From the NCBI GenBank assembly GCA_014872655.1, contig WHHJ01000007.1:1-52399 (forward strand): DNA of 52,399 nt, written 5' to 3'. This DNA comes from Clostridia bacterium. GTDB lineage: Bacteria > Bacillota > Clostridia > Oscillospirales > UBA644. Both the position numbers and the translations under genes were made by a program. Shown piece by piece: positions 1-8,124 of the stretch. The notes beneath the pieces were generated by a model. It had not been told where the DNA came from, searched no databases, and saw nothing but the letters and a program-made list of their open reading frames with translations. The number at the start of each line of letters is the position of its first letter. Position 1 is the first letter of the stretch.

Positions 1-277
1 CTATGATAAACGTCAAAGACGAATGCTGCATACTGACATCTGCGATTTTTTGAGCCAGTTGTTCCGACGAAATTTGTTTTCCCTCCACGCACAGCGCAAT
101 TTTATATCCGCGGCACTGCTTTAACAGATCGTCTTTTTCTTTTTCCGGAGTGCTTTCCGCCACCTCGACAACCTGTATTTTACAAAAGCGACAAAGACGC
201 TTTGCATACTCATGCACAGCGTCCTTTAAATACGATTCTTTCAAGGTTCCCACACAAACAACAAAAACACTCAGCAT
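1..277 (-). CDS. rlmH: 23S rRNA pseudouridine(1915) N3-methyltransferase RlmH, C-terminus off the window
   Basis: The 92 visible residues begin MLSVFVVCVGTLKE and continue with an EYAKRLCRF stretch, the usual N-terminal pattern of the RlmH/YbeA SPOUT methyltransferases (kxxxxVGKLKE...EYxKRL). The family methylates pseudouridine 1915 in helix 69 of 23S rRNA on assembled ribosomes, using S-adenosylmethionine. The frame is open to the window edge, so the SAM-binding knot at the C-terminus is not seen. The ATG at 277 lies 1 bp from the end of the upstream walJ gene, so the two are probably co-transcribed after murA. Confident from the N-terminal motif and the open frame. Confidence 0.88.
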   Translation of the reverse strand, partial: MLSVFVVCVGTLKESYLKDAVHEYAKRLCRFCKIQVVEVAESTPEKEKDDLLKQCRGYKIALCVEGKQISSEQLAQKIADVSMQHSSLTFII

Positions 278-278
278 T

Positions 279-1070
279 TTAAAACTCCAACATTTCCGAA
301 ACATGATCACGGGGAGCCACCCGTACCTGCACATCGGTATCCACTTTGACCCCGTGTTCCGACAAAACACGGCAAACCGTTTCCAGCGCAAGCTGAGGCG
401 TATTGTTTTCTTTGCTCAAGTGCGCCAAAAACACTTGTTTTACTCCCGTATGTACCAGTTGACACAGCCCTTGCGCACATTGATCGTTGGATAAATGTCC
501 GCCGGTCCCTGCTACGCGCTTCTTTAACGGATACGGATAACTGCCGTTCATTAACATATCAACATCGTGGTTGGACTCCAACACCACGGCCTCACATCCG
601 GCAAGCGCATTCATCATCTCGGCACTGAGTTGTCCACAGTCGGTTAAAATACCCAATTTGTTTTTCCCGGTTTCGATTACATATCCGACGCATTCCGCAC
701 TGTCATGACTGCTGGAAAAAGAAGTGATCCGAAAATCTCCGTTTTCGGCACAGGATCCTGTCGGCATCGAACAAAAGCATTTTTCAAATTCCGAAAGTCC
801 GTAAAATCCGGAAATCGTGGCCGGATTGGCTATCACCGGGATGGTATGATACTTCAAAATGGTTTTCAGCCCGCTGATGTGATCGCTGTGTTCGTGCGTC
901 ACAAAAATCCCTCGGATTTTATCATACCCGCTGCCGATTTGCCGTAACGCCTGCTCTGTTTTTTTGACACCGGCGCCGGCGTCGATCAACACCGCGTTCC
1001 CGTTCACTTCAACATACGTACAATTGGCGCTGCTGCCGCTGAAAAGCGTACAAAAACGAATCTTTGCCAT
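279..1070 (-). CDS. walJ: MBL-fold metallohydrolase, WalJ/YycJ family
   Basis: A 263-aa protein starting MAKIRFCTLFSGSS. It carries the metallo-beta-lactamase metal-binding motif THEHSDH near residue 70, a second histidine in SSSHDS near residue 130, and a later LESNHD segment, all typical of YycJ/WalJ. In Bacillus this protein sits in the walRK operon and has been linked to coordinating cell wall synthesis with division; it is predicted to be a DNA 5'-3' exonuclease-like hydrolase. The frame stays open 30 bp further upstream, but the ATG at 1070 is preferred: homologues start there and TAAGGAG lies just upstream, inside the murA stop region. It directly follows murA and precedes rlmH. No walRK genes are in view. 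Confidence 0.85.
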   Translation of the reverse strand: MAKIRFCTLFSGSSANCTYVEVNGNAVLIDAGAGVKKTEQALRQIGSGYDKIRGIFVTHEHSDHISGLKTILKYHTIPVIANPATISGFYGLSEFEKCFCSMPTGSCAENGDFRITSFSSSHDSAECVGYVIETGKNKLGILTDCGQLSAEMMNALAGCEAVVLESNHDVDMLMNGSYPYPLKKRVAGTGGHLSNDQCAQGLCQLVHTGVKQVFLAHLSKENNTPQLALETVCRVLSEHGVKVDTDVQVRVAPRDHVSEMLEF

Positions 1071-1071
1071 T

Positions 1072-2367
1072 TCAGCAACACGGCTCCTTATCCTTATCAT
1101 CTACAGACACTTTTGAAATATCGGCGCCCAAACTCTGAAACTTTTCAATCAAATTTTCATACCCTCTTGCAATATAACAGCCGTCATCCAAAATCTGCGT
1201 GGTTCCTTCCGCCATCAGCCCGGCAATAATCATGGCCGCGCCGGCGCGCAAATCACAAGAATGCACCACACCTCCGTGAAGACGCTGCACGCCGTTTATG
1301 TAGCACGTCTTTCCGGAGACAGAAACCTCCGCGCCCAGTTTTTCCAGTTCTGTTACATACCGGAACCGGTGGTCAAAAATCCCTTCCGTTACCGTGGACG
1401 CGCCCTGCGCCGTACATAACATCGTCGAAATCTGCGGCTGCATATCCGTCGGAAATCCCGGATGCGGCATGGTTTTCACACTGATCCGATTCAATGGTCC
1501 GCTGCGGCTCACCAATACCGAATCATCCTCTTCTGTTACCGTAACACCTGCTTCGCGCAATTTTGCCGAGATGGACTCCAAATGTTTGGGAATTACATTC
1601 TGAACCCGGACCTCACCGCCAACGGCCGCCGCGGCAACCATATACGTGCCGGCCTCGATCTGATCCGGAATAATCGCATACGTTCCGCCCGTCAACGGTT
1701 TCCCGCCACGGATTTTAATGACATCCGTTCCGGCGCCGCGAATATCGGCCCCCATCGTATTCAAAAAATTGGCAACGTCTACAACGTGCGGCTCTTTTGC
1801 CGCATTTTCAATCACGGTCAGCCCCTCGGCACCCGTTGCGGCCAGCATAATATTGATTGTTGCCCCAACGCTGACAATATCTAAATACACACTGGTTCCT
1901 ACCAGATGGTCCGCATACGCCGTGATCATTTCTTTGGATAAATCCATATCCACATTTGCGCCCAAACTTTCAAAACCTTTAATATGCTGATCAATCGGTC
2001 TGGCGCCCAAATCACAGCCGCCGGGCATACAAACAATCGCACGGGAAAACCGACCCAACAACGCGCCCAATAAATAATAGGAAGCCCGGATTTTACGAAG
2101 GCTGTCAAAATCGGCAACCACATTGCGCCCCATCGCCGTACAGTCAATCGTCAGCGTTGACGTGCCCTGGCCCTCCACCGTTGCGCCAAACGATTTGAGC
2201 ACATCCACCAAAACATTGACATCACTGATATCCGGCACATTTTCTATCACACATTTTCCGCGAACCAAAACCGTAGCCGGAATAATCGCACCGGCTGCAT
2301 TTTTTGCCCCGCTGATCGAAACACTTCCATTCAGTTTGTGCCCGCCGTTGATTAAATACTTCTCCAT
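1072..2367 (-). CDS. murA: UDP-N-acetylglucosamine 1-carboxyvinyltransferase
   Basis: The 431-aa product has the EPSP-synthase-like fold signatures of MurA: SGAKNAAGA at residues 18-26, with the substrate-binding Lys-Asn pair, and MPGGCDLGARPID around residue 115, containing the catalytic cysteine that is also the fosfomycin target. It transfers enolpyruvate from PEP to UDP-GlcNAc, the first committed step of peptidoglycan synthesis in the cytoplasm. Full length for the family. It has its own promoter (2497-2525) with a leader of about 120 bases and is followed by walJ and rlmH, forming a three-gene unit. Clostridia often carry two MurA paralogues; whether this is MurAA or MurAB cannot be told from the window. 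Confidence 0.96.
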   Translation of the reverse strand: MEKYLINGGHKLNGSVSISGAKNAAGAIIPATVLVRGKCVIENVPDISDVNVLVDVLKSFGATVEGQGTSTLTIDCTAMGRNVVADFDSLRKIRASYYLLGALLGRFSRAIVCMPGGCDLGARPIDQHIKGFESLGANVDMDLSKEMITAYADHLVGTSVYLDIVSVGATINIMLAATGAEGLTVIENAAKEPHVVDVANFLNTMGADIRGAGTDVIKIRGGKPLTGGTYAIIPDQIEAGTYMVAAAAVGGEVRVQNVIPKHLESISAKLREAGVTVTEEDDSVLVSRSGPLNRISVKTMPHPGFPTDMQPQISTMLCTAQGASTVTEGIFDHRFRYVTELEKLGAEVSVSGKTCYINGVQRLHGGVVHSCDLRAGAAMIIAGLMAEGTTQILDDGCYIARGYENLIEKFQSLGADISKVSVDDKDKEPCC

Positions 2368-2496
2368 ATTTTGCGTTAGCTCCTATATTTCATACATTCC
2401 CGTGTCTGAACAAAACATTATCACAATTAGTTTAAAACAGATTTTTGGTTTTATTCCCTACGGCATCTGTCTTAAAACATCCTTTAATATCACTTT

Positions 2497-2525
2497 ATTA
2501 TACTACATATTTCAGATTTTTGCAA
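2497..2525 (-). promoter_or_regulatory. Sigma-A type promoter for murA
   Basis: Read on the minus strand: TTGCAA, a 17-bp spacer, then TATAAT. It lies in the gap between the luxS stop and murA, so murA-walJ-rlmH can be transcribed separately from the upstream cluster. Confidence 0.75.
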
Positions 2526-2545
2526 GACAATCCGCCCACATTCTT

Positions 2546-3007
2546 CTATGCTTTTACGTACTCCAGATCCTGCGGAGTCCAAGAAGCGATCTTTTGCGCA
2601 TATTCCGCGCAAGCCTGCTTGGCCGCCGCCAAATCATGCTCCAAATAATTACCGCACTCACGCAAGCTGCAGCCGGGAATCTGCCCGTCAAACCCAATCA
2701 CAAAATCGGCGCAGTCCCGGATCAGATCCAACACTTTTGTATGATCAGCATCCCGAACCAACAAATAAAACCCGGTCCGGCACCCCATGGGGCCAAAATA
2801 AATAATATGAGCCCCATACGCACTATTGCGCGCATATACGGCAAACAAATGCTCGATAGTATGCATCGCCGCAACCGGCAGATATGCCCCGCCGTTAGGA
2901 ACGACAAAACGTAAATCATACGTGGTGATATCCCCGTCTATCCGAGAAATATAAATACCGGGTACCAATTTGGTATGATCCACCTCAAAACTGGCAATGG
3001 TTTTCAT
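2546..3007 (-). CDS. luxS: S-ribosylhomocysteine lyase (autoinducer-2 synthase)
   Basis: A 153-aa protein with the LuxS metal-binding motif HTIEHL near residue 50, the conserved YFGPMGCRTGFYLL segment containing the catalytic cysteine, and the PGCSLRECGNYLEHD segment, which supplies the third metal ligand. It cleaves S-ribosylhomocysteine to homocysteine and DPD, recycling the methyl cycle by-product and yielding the AI-2 precursor. The ATG at 3007 is chosen over an upstream in-frame start because homologues begin at this MKTIASF and a purine-rich GGAGAGG lies just before it. It overlaps the end of rsmI by 23 bp. No mtnN (Pfs) gene accompanies it in the window. Confidence 0.96.
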   Translation of the reverse strand: MKTIASFEVDHTKLVPGIYISRIDGDITTYDLRFVVPNGGAYLPVAAMHTIEHLFAVYARNSAYGAHIIYFGPMGCRTGFYLLVRDADHTKVLDLIRDCADFVIGFDGQIPGCSLRECGNYLEHDLAAAKQACAEYAQKIASWTPQDLEYVKA

Positions 3008-3845
3008 CTGTAACCTCTCCCTCTCCTTTAAACATATCATAAACTTCCCGCTTAGATAATCCGCACTGCTCCGCCACTTGCTTGGCCGCAGCCGTTTTTT
3101 TCATTCCCTGCGCCAGACACTCCTCAAACATCTGACGAATGGTATCCGGACTATATGCAGGCAGTTCTTCCTGCGATTCGCCTTCTACAATCACAACAAA
3201 TTCGCCCCGCGGGGGATTCTCCTGATAAAAAGCAATTGCCTGCGACAACGTGGTCAGGAGGGTTTGTTCATAAATTTTAGTGATTTCCCGAACAAAAGAA
3301 ACACGGCGATCGCCAAAAACTTCATATAAATCGGCGATCGTGCCGCACAACTTATGCGGCGCCTCATAAAAAATCATCGTTCGCGACTCATGCTTTAACG
3401 ATTGCAAATGTTTCATCCTGGAATTTCGCGCCGTACTTAAAAACCCCTCAAAACAAAAACGCTTAGTCGACAGGCCCGACATCGCCAGCGCCGTCACCGC
3501 CGCACACGGTCCCGGGATCGCACTGACAACCAGCCCCTGCTCCATACACTGCCGCACCAGCACCTCTCCGGGGTCTGAAATCGCCGGCATACCCGCATCC
3601 GACACCAGCGCGCAGGTTTGTCCCTGCAACAGCCGCGCCACAATCACTTCGCCCCGTTCGGCGATATTATGTTCAAAATAACTGATCAACGGCTTTTTAA
3701 TTCCAAAATGCTTCAGCAAGATCCCGGTCTTTCGCGTATCTTCTGCCGCAACAAAATCCACTTCGGATAAAATCTGCCGCGCACGGTCCGAAAAATCCGA
3801 AAGATTCCCAATCGGCGTAGCGACTAAATATAACGAAGGTTTCAT
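2985..3845 (-). CDS. rsmI: 16S rRNA (cytidine(1402)-2'-O)-methyltransferase
   Basis: The 286-aa protein shows the tetrapyrrole-methylase-fold signatures of RsmI/YraL: YLVATPIGNLSD at the N-terminus, AAEDTRKTG near residue 35, SDAGMPAISDPG near residue 82, and a YEAPHKL segment near residue 160. It 2'-O-methylates C1402 of 16S rRNA in the decoding centre with SAM. The start overlaps the stop of the upstream trmN6-like gene by 4 bp (ATGA) and its 3' end overlaps luxS, so the three are translationally coupled. The order trmN6 (yabB) to rsmI (yabC) matches Bacillus, except that the small GIY-YIG gene yazA found between them there is absent. Confidence 0.95.
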   Translation of the reverse strand: MKPSLYLVATPIGNLSDFSDRARQILSEVDFVAAEDTRKTGILLKHFGIKKPLISYFEHNIAERGEVIVARLLQGQTCALVSDAGMPAISDPGEVLVRQCMEQGLVVSAIPGPCAAVTALAMSGLSTKRFCFEGFLSTARNSRMKHLQSLKHESRTMIFYEAPHKLCGTIADLYEVFGDRRVSFVREITKIYEQTLLTTLSQAIAFYQENPPRGEFVVIVEGESQEELPAYSPDTIRQMFEECLAQGMKKTAAAKQVAEQCGLSKREVYDMFKGEGEVTDENHCQF

Positions 3846-4582
3846 TCCGATTCCACCGGCTCCTTTCCGTAAATTTGGCGCAACTGCGCGGATTCTGTCC
3901 CGTCATCATCATATAAAACAAGATTCGGAACTATTTTGAGCCCGGCGGCACCACCCTTTTTCCCCTCGCATAAAAACAATTTGGGGGCTGCTCCCTGTTT
4001 GGGCACAATCATACAAAGCTCCTTGGGCTCCAAGCCAAATCGGCGCATGCAAGCCAGCACATCCACCATTCGTTCTGCGCGATGAATTAAACAAAATCGG
4101 CCGCCCTGTTTCAGCAAAAACGCCGCGGCTGCCGCTACATCGTCAAACGTGCACGAAAATTCCATCCGCGCCGCTTTTTGATCTTCTGCACGGGCCGCCG
4201 CGCCGCTCCCCACCGACCAATACGGCGGATTGACACAAACCAAATCGCACCGGCCCGCATCCAGTACCGTCCGAATTTCTTTTACGTCCGCCTGTAAGAA
4301 CGTCACCCGCTGCGACAATCCGTTCAACCGGGCCGCCTCTTGCGCCAACTGAACACTCTGCGGCAAAATATCCACGCCGCAAATTTCGGCCCCGGGCAGT
4401 TTGTGTGAAAGCAAAAATGCGACAATTCCGGTCCCCGTACATAAATCACAAATCTTCCTGGCCTTTTTTAGTCCGGCAAACCAACTCAACAAAACCGCGT
4501 CCGTCCCAAAACAAAAGCCCTGCGTATCCCGATAAATTTTCAATCCGCCAACATGCAGATCCTCTATTTTGATCTGTCTCAT
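3842..4582 (-). CDS. tRNA1(Val) (adenine(37)-N6)-methyltransferase-like protein (YabB/TrmN6 family)
   Basis: A 246-aa class I SAM methyltransferase. It has motif I DLCTGTGIVAFLL near residue 65 and the N6-adenine catalytic motif VNPPYW near residue 130, and starts with MRQIKIEDLHVGGLKI as usual for YabB/YfiC proteins. The family includes TrmN6, which methylates A37 of tRNA1(Val). Start 4582 is set by homology and by AGGAAGAG just upstream; the frame is open for 26 more codons but these do not look conserved. It is followed by rsmI with a 4-bp overlap. The exact tRNA substrate in this organism is inferred from the family only. Confidence 0.87.
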   Translation of the reverse strand: MRQIKIEDLHVGGLKIYRDTQGFCFGTDAVLLSWFAGLKKARKICDLCTGTGIVAFLLSHKLPGAEICGVDILPQSVQLAQEAARLNGLSQRVTFLQADVKEIRTVLDAGRCDLVCVNPPYWSVGSGAAARAEDQKAARMEFSCTFDDVAAAAAFLLKQGGRFCLIHRAERMVDVLACMRRFGLEPKELCMIVPKQGAAPKLFLCEGKKGGAAGLKIVPNLVLYDDDGTESAQLRQIYGKEPVESE

Positions 4583-4637
4583 AACTCTTCCTATCCCAAA
4601 ACTGCGCATATAACAAAAAAAACTGTATATATAAGTC

Positions 4638-4658
4638 GAGGCCGTTAAAAACGGCCTC
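4638..4658 (-). terminator. Inverted repeat downstream of ferredoxin gene
   Basis: A 9-bp perfect stem (GAGGCCGTT with AACGGCCTC) around a 3-base loop, 20 bp past the ferredoxin stop. No T-run follows immediately on the minus strand; a run of eight T comes about 15 bases later. It may act as a weak terminator or as an mRNA-stabilising hairpin ahead of trmN6. Confidence 0.45.
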
Positions 4659-4678
4659 AAACAATCTTGTTTTCTGTA

Positions 4679-4849
4679 TTACTGCTGCTGCGGAGCGCCA
4701 ACCGGACATGTAGCGGCACAAGAACCACAGTCAATGCATTTTTCCGCGTCGATTACGTATTTGCCGTCACCTTCGGAAATCGCCTCTACCGGGCATTCTG
4801 CCTGACAAGCGCCGCAAGCGATGCAATCGTCAGAAATTGCGTATGCCAT
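4679..4849 (-). CDS. Small 2[4Fe-4S] ferredoxin
   Basis: A 56-aa clostridial-type ferredoxin with two canonical cluster motifs, CIACGACQAECP and CIDCGSCAATCP, spaced as in 2[4Fe-4S] proteins, ending in three glutamines. It carries low-potential electrons between cytoplasmic oxidoreductases and could be a partner of the Rnf complex encoded in this window, though that link is inferred. AAAAGGAGGG sits just ahead of the ATG. It has its own promoter (4885-4913) and is inserted between ricT and the trmN6-like gene, where Bacillus has yabA. Very strong match despite the short length. Confidence 0.95.
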   Translation of the reverse strand: MAYAISDDCIACGACQAECPVEAISEGDGKYVIDAEKCIDCGSCAATCPVGAPQQQ

Positions 4850-4884
4850 ATTGATAACCCTCCTTTTAAACTATGTTCGCATAT

Positions 4885-4913
4885 AGAATACCATATTTAA
4901 AGCAAATTATCAA
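4885..4913 (-). promoter_or_regulatory. Promoter for the ferredoxin gene
   Basis: Minus-strand TTGATA, a 17-bp spacer and TATTCT, in the 95-bp gap between ricT and the ferredoxin. Likely gives the ferredoxin a separate, stronger transcript. Confidence 0.65.
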
Positions 4914-4944
4914 GTGTTTTTTTATCATTTTTACTTTTTTCCAA

Positions 4945-5808
4945 TTATTCTTCCAACTCAGGCGGAATTTCTTCCGATTCTTCCACCGTCTCGCTCTTCG
5001 AGCCTTTCACAAATTTAACGTCCTTTTTCTCGTATACCTTATAAACCGGATCGTCTCCGTCCAGCCGAACCCGAACCGTCTCTTTCAGCACGTTCGCCTC
5101 CACCACAACGCCTCGGCCGTCCGGCGTTGTCACAACCGTACCATTCCGCGGCAACGTTTTATACGCATCTTCATAAACGCGCTGTTCATAATTCAAACAA
5201 CAAATCAGTTTTCCGCAGGCTCCCGAAATTTTCTGTGGATTGGTAGAAATAGACTGATCTTTTGCCATTTTTACCGAAACCGGCATAAACTCACTCAAAA
5301 AGCTGGCGCAGCAGACCTTTCTGCCGCAAACGCCGATCCCGCCCTTGACCTTGGTCTCGTCGCGAACACCGATTTGCCGCAGCTCGATCCGCGTTTTAAA
5401 AACAGAAGCCAGATCCTTTACCAATTCGCGGAAGTCTACCCGACCGTCCGAAACAAAGCAAAAAATCACCTTGCTGTTATCAAACGTGTACTCTACATCA
5501 ATCAGCGACATATCCAGCTTGTGCTTTTTGATTTTTTCCTGGCAGATTTCAAAAGCTTTTTTTTCTTTTTCTCTGTTTTTCTCATCCACTTTCAAATCCT
5601 GCTCCGTCGCAACACGGATCACGGGACTAAGCGGCATAAACTTATCGTCTTCCGGCACTTCACGGTTTTCAATCACCACATCGCCGATTTCTAACCCGCG
5701 AACGGTTTCCACAATTACCTTGTCGCCGTTTTTTAAAGACAATCCTTTCGGATCAAAATAATATACCTTTCCCACCGGCTTAAACCGCACGCCGATTACT
5801 TCTATCAT
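4945..5808 (-). CDS. ricT: PSP1-domain protein RicT (YaaT), regulatory iron-sulfur protein
   Basis: A 287-aa protein with the PSP1 domain. The hallmark cysteines fall in GGIGVCGRKVCCASFL and SGACGKLICCLNYE (about residues 155-205). In Bacillus, RicT with RicA and RicF forms a complex that binds [4Fe-4S] clusters and controls sporulation, competence and RNase Y-dependent mRNA maturation. The N-terminus MIEVIGVRFKPVGKVYYF fits the family start. It follows holB by 35 bp, the same order as in Bacillus (holB-yaaT). The C-terminal tail is acidic (VEESEEIPPELEE) and variable in the family. RicA and RicF are not encoded nearby. Confidence 0.93.
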   Translation of the reverse strand: MIEVIGVRFKPVGKVYYFDPKGLSLKNGDKVIVETVRGLEIGDVVIENREVPEDDKFMPLSPVIRVATEQDLKVDEKNREKEKKAFEICQEKIKKHKLDMSLIDVEYTFDNSKVIFCFVSDGRVDFRELVKDLASVFKTRIELRQIGVRDETKVKGGIGVCGRKVCCASFLSEFMPVSVKMAKDQSISTNPQKISGACGKLICCLNYEQRVYEDAYKTLPRNGTVVTTPDGRGVVVEANVLKETVRVRLDGDDPVYKVYEKKDVKFVKGSKSETVEESEEIPPELEE

Positions 5809-5843
5809 CTGTTACACCTTGCGCAAACTGCGCATCCCTTCTA

Positions 5844-6773
5844 TTATAAATTCATCAAATCTTTTACCGTGCAAACGCTCCACAACGGGATATTCACATG
5901 ATACTGCGTCTTGTCCACGCAAGTATCCAACACCGAACAAATGCGGCACAATGTCTTGATCCCCACTTGGTCCAAAAAACGCTGTTCAGCATCCGCCGCC
6001 GCGCCGTGCGCACTGCTGGACAAAATCTGTTTAAAATAAAAATCCAGTCCCTTTACAAACGCAACAAACGCCGTCCGCTCTTTTTTATTGAGCAAATCCA
6101 TCATTTTCATCTGGTCCCGCTCTAAATAAGCGGCTGCAAAAGCACGGCACTGAACAAAAAGTTCGGTTTCCTTGCCCTGCAAAAATTGTTCCGCCTGCCC
6201 GATATATCCGCCGCTTGCCGCCACCGCCTGCTTCAGCTCTGCATCCCGATTCGGATATTTTTTTTGCAAATACGGCATCATCTTTTCCGGTACAACCGGA
6301 GCCATCGTCAGCACCAGGCACCGCGAAATCACGGTTTGGAGCAAACTTTTTCTGGACTTACAAAGAAGAATAAAAACCACAAATTCAGGCGGTTCTTCCA
6401 ATGTTTTTAACAGCGTATTCTGATTTTTTACCGATAACGCGTCCGCATCTTCAATCACATAAACCTTTTTTCGGCCTTCCGACGGGTAAACCGACACCTC
6501 TGAAAGAATATCGCGCAGCGCCTCTACTTTTAAATCGCTGGGGATTTTCTTAAAATCCAGATGCGCGTCCGCCTCAAACTTTTTACATGCAGAACACGAA
6601 AAACACGGAACCGTCTGCGCACTCTCACACAAATTGGCCATGGCAATCAGACGCATCAGCGTATGTTTGCCGGACCCGTCCTCTCCCTCGATCAGATACG
6701 AATGAAAGGAAGCGTTGACGTTTAAAATCTTTTTAATATGATCGTTGCCGATCAGCAAAGAAAAATCAAACAC
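5844..6773 (-). CDS. holB: DNA polymerase III delta prime-like subunit (clamp loader ATPase)
   Basis: A 309-aa AAA+ protein with a P-loop-like GEDGSGKHT near residue 31, a zinc module with cysteines in CFSCSACKKF around residues 57-63, a Walker-B-like VIEDADAL near residue 105, and the VISRC (sensor 1 / SRC) motif near residue 150. These identify a HolB/delta prime subunit of the clamp loader, which opens the beta clamp together with DnaX and delta. It lies directly upstream of ricT, the conserved Bacillus arrangement. In the usual cluster tmk sits upstream; here a WG-repeat gene takes that position. C-terminal region is divergent, as is normal for delta prime. Confidence 0.88.
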   Translation of the reverse strand: MFDFSLLIGNDHIKKILNVNASFHSYLIEGEDGSGKHTLMRLIAMANLCESAQTVPCFSCSACKKFEADAHLDFKKIPSDLKVEALRDILSEVSVYPSEGRKKVYVIEDADALSVKNQNTLLKTLEEPPEFVVFILLCKSRKSLLQTVISRCLVLTMAPVVPEKMMPYLQKKYPNRDAELKQAVAASGGYIGQAEQFLQGKETELFVQCRAFAAAYLERDQMKMMDLLNKKERTAFVAFVKGLDFYFKQILSSSAHGAAADAEQRFLDQVGIKTLCRICSVLDTCVDKTQYHVNIPLWSVCTVKDLMNL

Positions 6774-6815
6774 GGTAACTCCTGTTCTTTATTATATACT
6801 ATTTTTCAATCAAAA

Positions 6816-8111
6816 TCAAGTCTCTTTGTCGGTACGTCCGCGCCGCAGCCGATACAGGAAATATCCGCAGCAAATCAAAGCTGCCGCAAGCAAAACAGAG
6901 AGCGCGGCAATAATCCATGCGGTCGGATTAAACCGGCTTGTTCCTTCCCCGCCCAAAGAGGACTGCGTCTGCGCAATCTGCAGCCAGTAAGAGCCTACGG
7001 CCATTCCCGCCTCATTATACGCCGTCAACTCCACCGTTCCGGCGCCTTTGCAAAGAACCTGTCCGTTTTCGTTGATCGTTGCCAGATTCTCATCACTGCT
7101 GCCCCAGGTAATTTTTCCCTGAGCCGGCTCGGGAGAATAAGAAAGAGCCACAGTATTACCGACAACGGCCGCTCCGGAAGCGATTCCGGTAATATGAACC
7201 GCGTTTGCCATGACGGGGATCGAAGACAAATCCGCAATGCCCCACTTTCCGTTATACCGCACCCATGCTTTTCCCTCCACGCTGGGCGTGGTCTTTTCAA
7301 ACAAACAAGCCGCTTTTTCCTGCCCGGTCATATCGATATATCCCCATTGTCCGTCACGGTTCACCGGGATCAACCCGTCCGAAACCAAATACACTTCCGC
7401 CTCGTCCGCAACATGCGTGCTGACTTTAGAAGCATCATATACAAACTCTGTCAACAATTTTCCGGATGTATCTGCGTATGCCCATTTTGACCCGTTAAAA
7501 ACAGCGCAAATCCCGTCCGAAAACCCAACGGCATCCGTGTACTCTCCGCCAATCATCTGGCCATCCGCGGCATAAATACCATACTTGCCCGAATGCACCG
7601 TTTCATCGTTTTTGAATCCGCCCGTCGCACTGTCAAACGTCAAAGAGACCTCTTCAAACACCACCGCGTCCGGCCCTGTATACTCCTTACCGCTGAACCG
7701 ATCGCTGACCGTCAACTGATACAACTTGCCCGAAGCTGCGTCATATCCGTAAAAAGAAGTATAAATACTGTGCGGTTTTTCCGTCACGCTGCGCTCTACC
7801 GTATAACTGTAAATATTTAATTCTACCGCGTCGGCGGAGCTGACCAAAATATTGCCGCAAGTACAGCGCTCAAAACGTTCATAAACGGCATTGACAATAA
7901 TATTGCCCTCATTGTCAATCAACCCTTTTTTCCCTTGGCTGTCTGTATAGACATAAAGATTTGATTCAAAATACTCGATATCCTGATAGTCCATCTCGGG
8001 CTGTTTGAACCAATTCAACGCGCTCAAAGGCGTTCCTTCAGCCACCGAACCCAACGAAAAAAGGCTCAGCAGCAAAACCAGAAGCATGCTCACACTGATT
8101 GTCTTTTTCAT
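6816..8111 (-). CDS. Secreted WG-repeat protein with Ig-like domain and C-terminal membrane anchor
   Basis: A 431-aa protein with an N-terminal signal peptide (MKKTISVSMLLVLLLSLFSL), several WG-type repeats (for example GKKGLIDNEGNIIV, SKWAYADTSGKL, GQWGYIDMTGQE, GKWGIADLS), a bacterial Ig-like BIG2-type domain around residues 312-385 with a typical ITWGSSDENLATINENG stretch, one transmembrane helix (AWIIAALSVLLAAALICCGY) and a short basic tail. It is thus predicted to be displayed on the outer membrane face with the C-terminus inside. Function unknown. It begins 13 bp after the decarboxylase, and AAGGAG overlaps that gene's stop codon. It occupies the place where Bacillus has tmk-yaaQ-yaaR. 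Confidence 0.82.
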   Translation of the reverse strand: MKKTISVSMLLVLLLSLFSLGSVAEGTPLSALNWFKQPEMDYQDIEYFESNLYVYTDSQGKKGLIDNEGNIIVNAVYERFERCTCGNILVSSADAVELNIYSYTVERSVTEKPHSIYTSFYGYDAASGKLYQLTVSDRFSGKEYTGPDAVVFEEVSLTFDSATGGFKNDETVHSGKYGIYAADGQMIGGEYTDAVGFSDGICAVFNGSKWAYADTSGKLLTEFVYDASKVSTHVADEAEVYLVSDGLIPVNRDGQWGYIDMTGQEKAACLFEKTTPSVEGKAWVRYNGKWGIADLSSIPVMANAVHITGIASGAAVVGNTVALSYSPEPAQGKITWGSSDENLATINENGQVLCKGAGTVELTAYNEAGMAVGSYWLQIAQTQSSLGGEGTSRFNPTAWIIAALSVLLAAALICCGYFLYRLRRGRTDKET

Positions 8112-8124
8112 CTTGTCACTCTCC

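Noticed and set aside
2123..2914. Long plus-strand frame opposite murA and luxS
   Set aside because: Antisense to two well-supported genes and spans their intergenic region; no family pattern.
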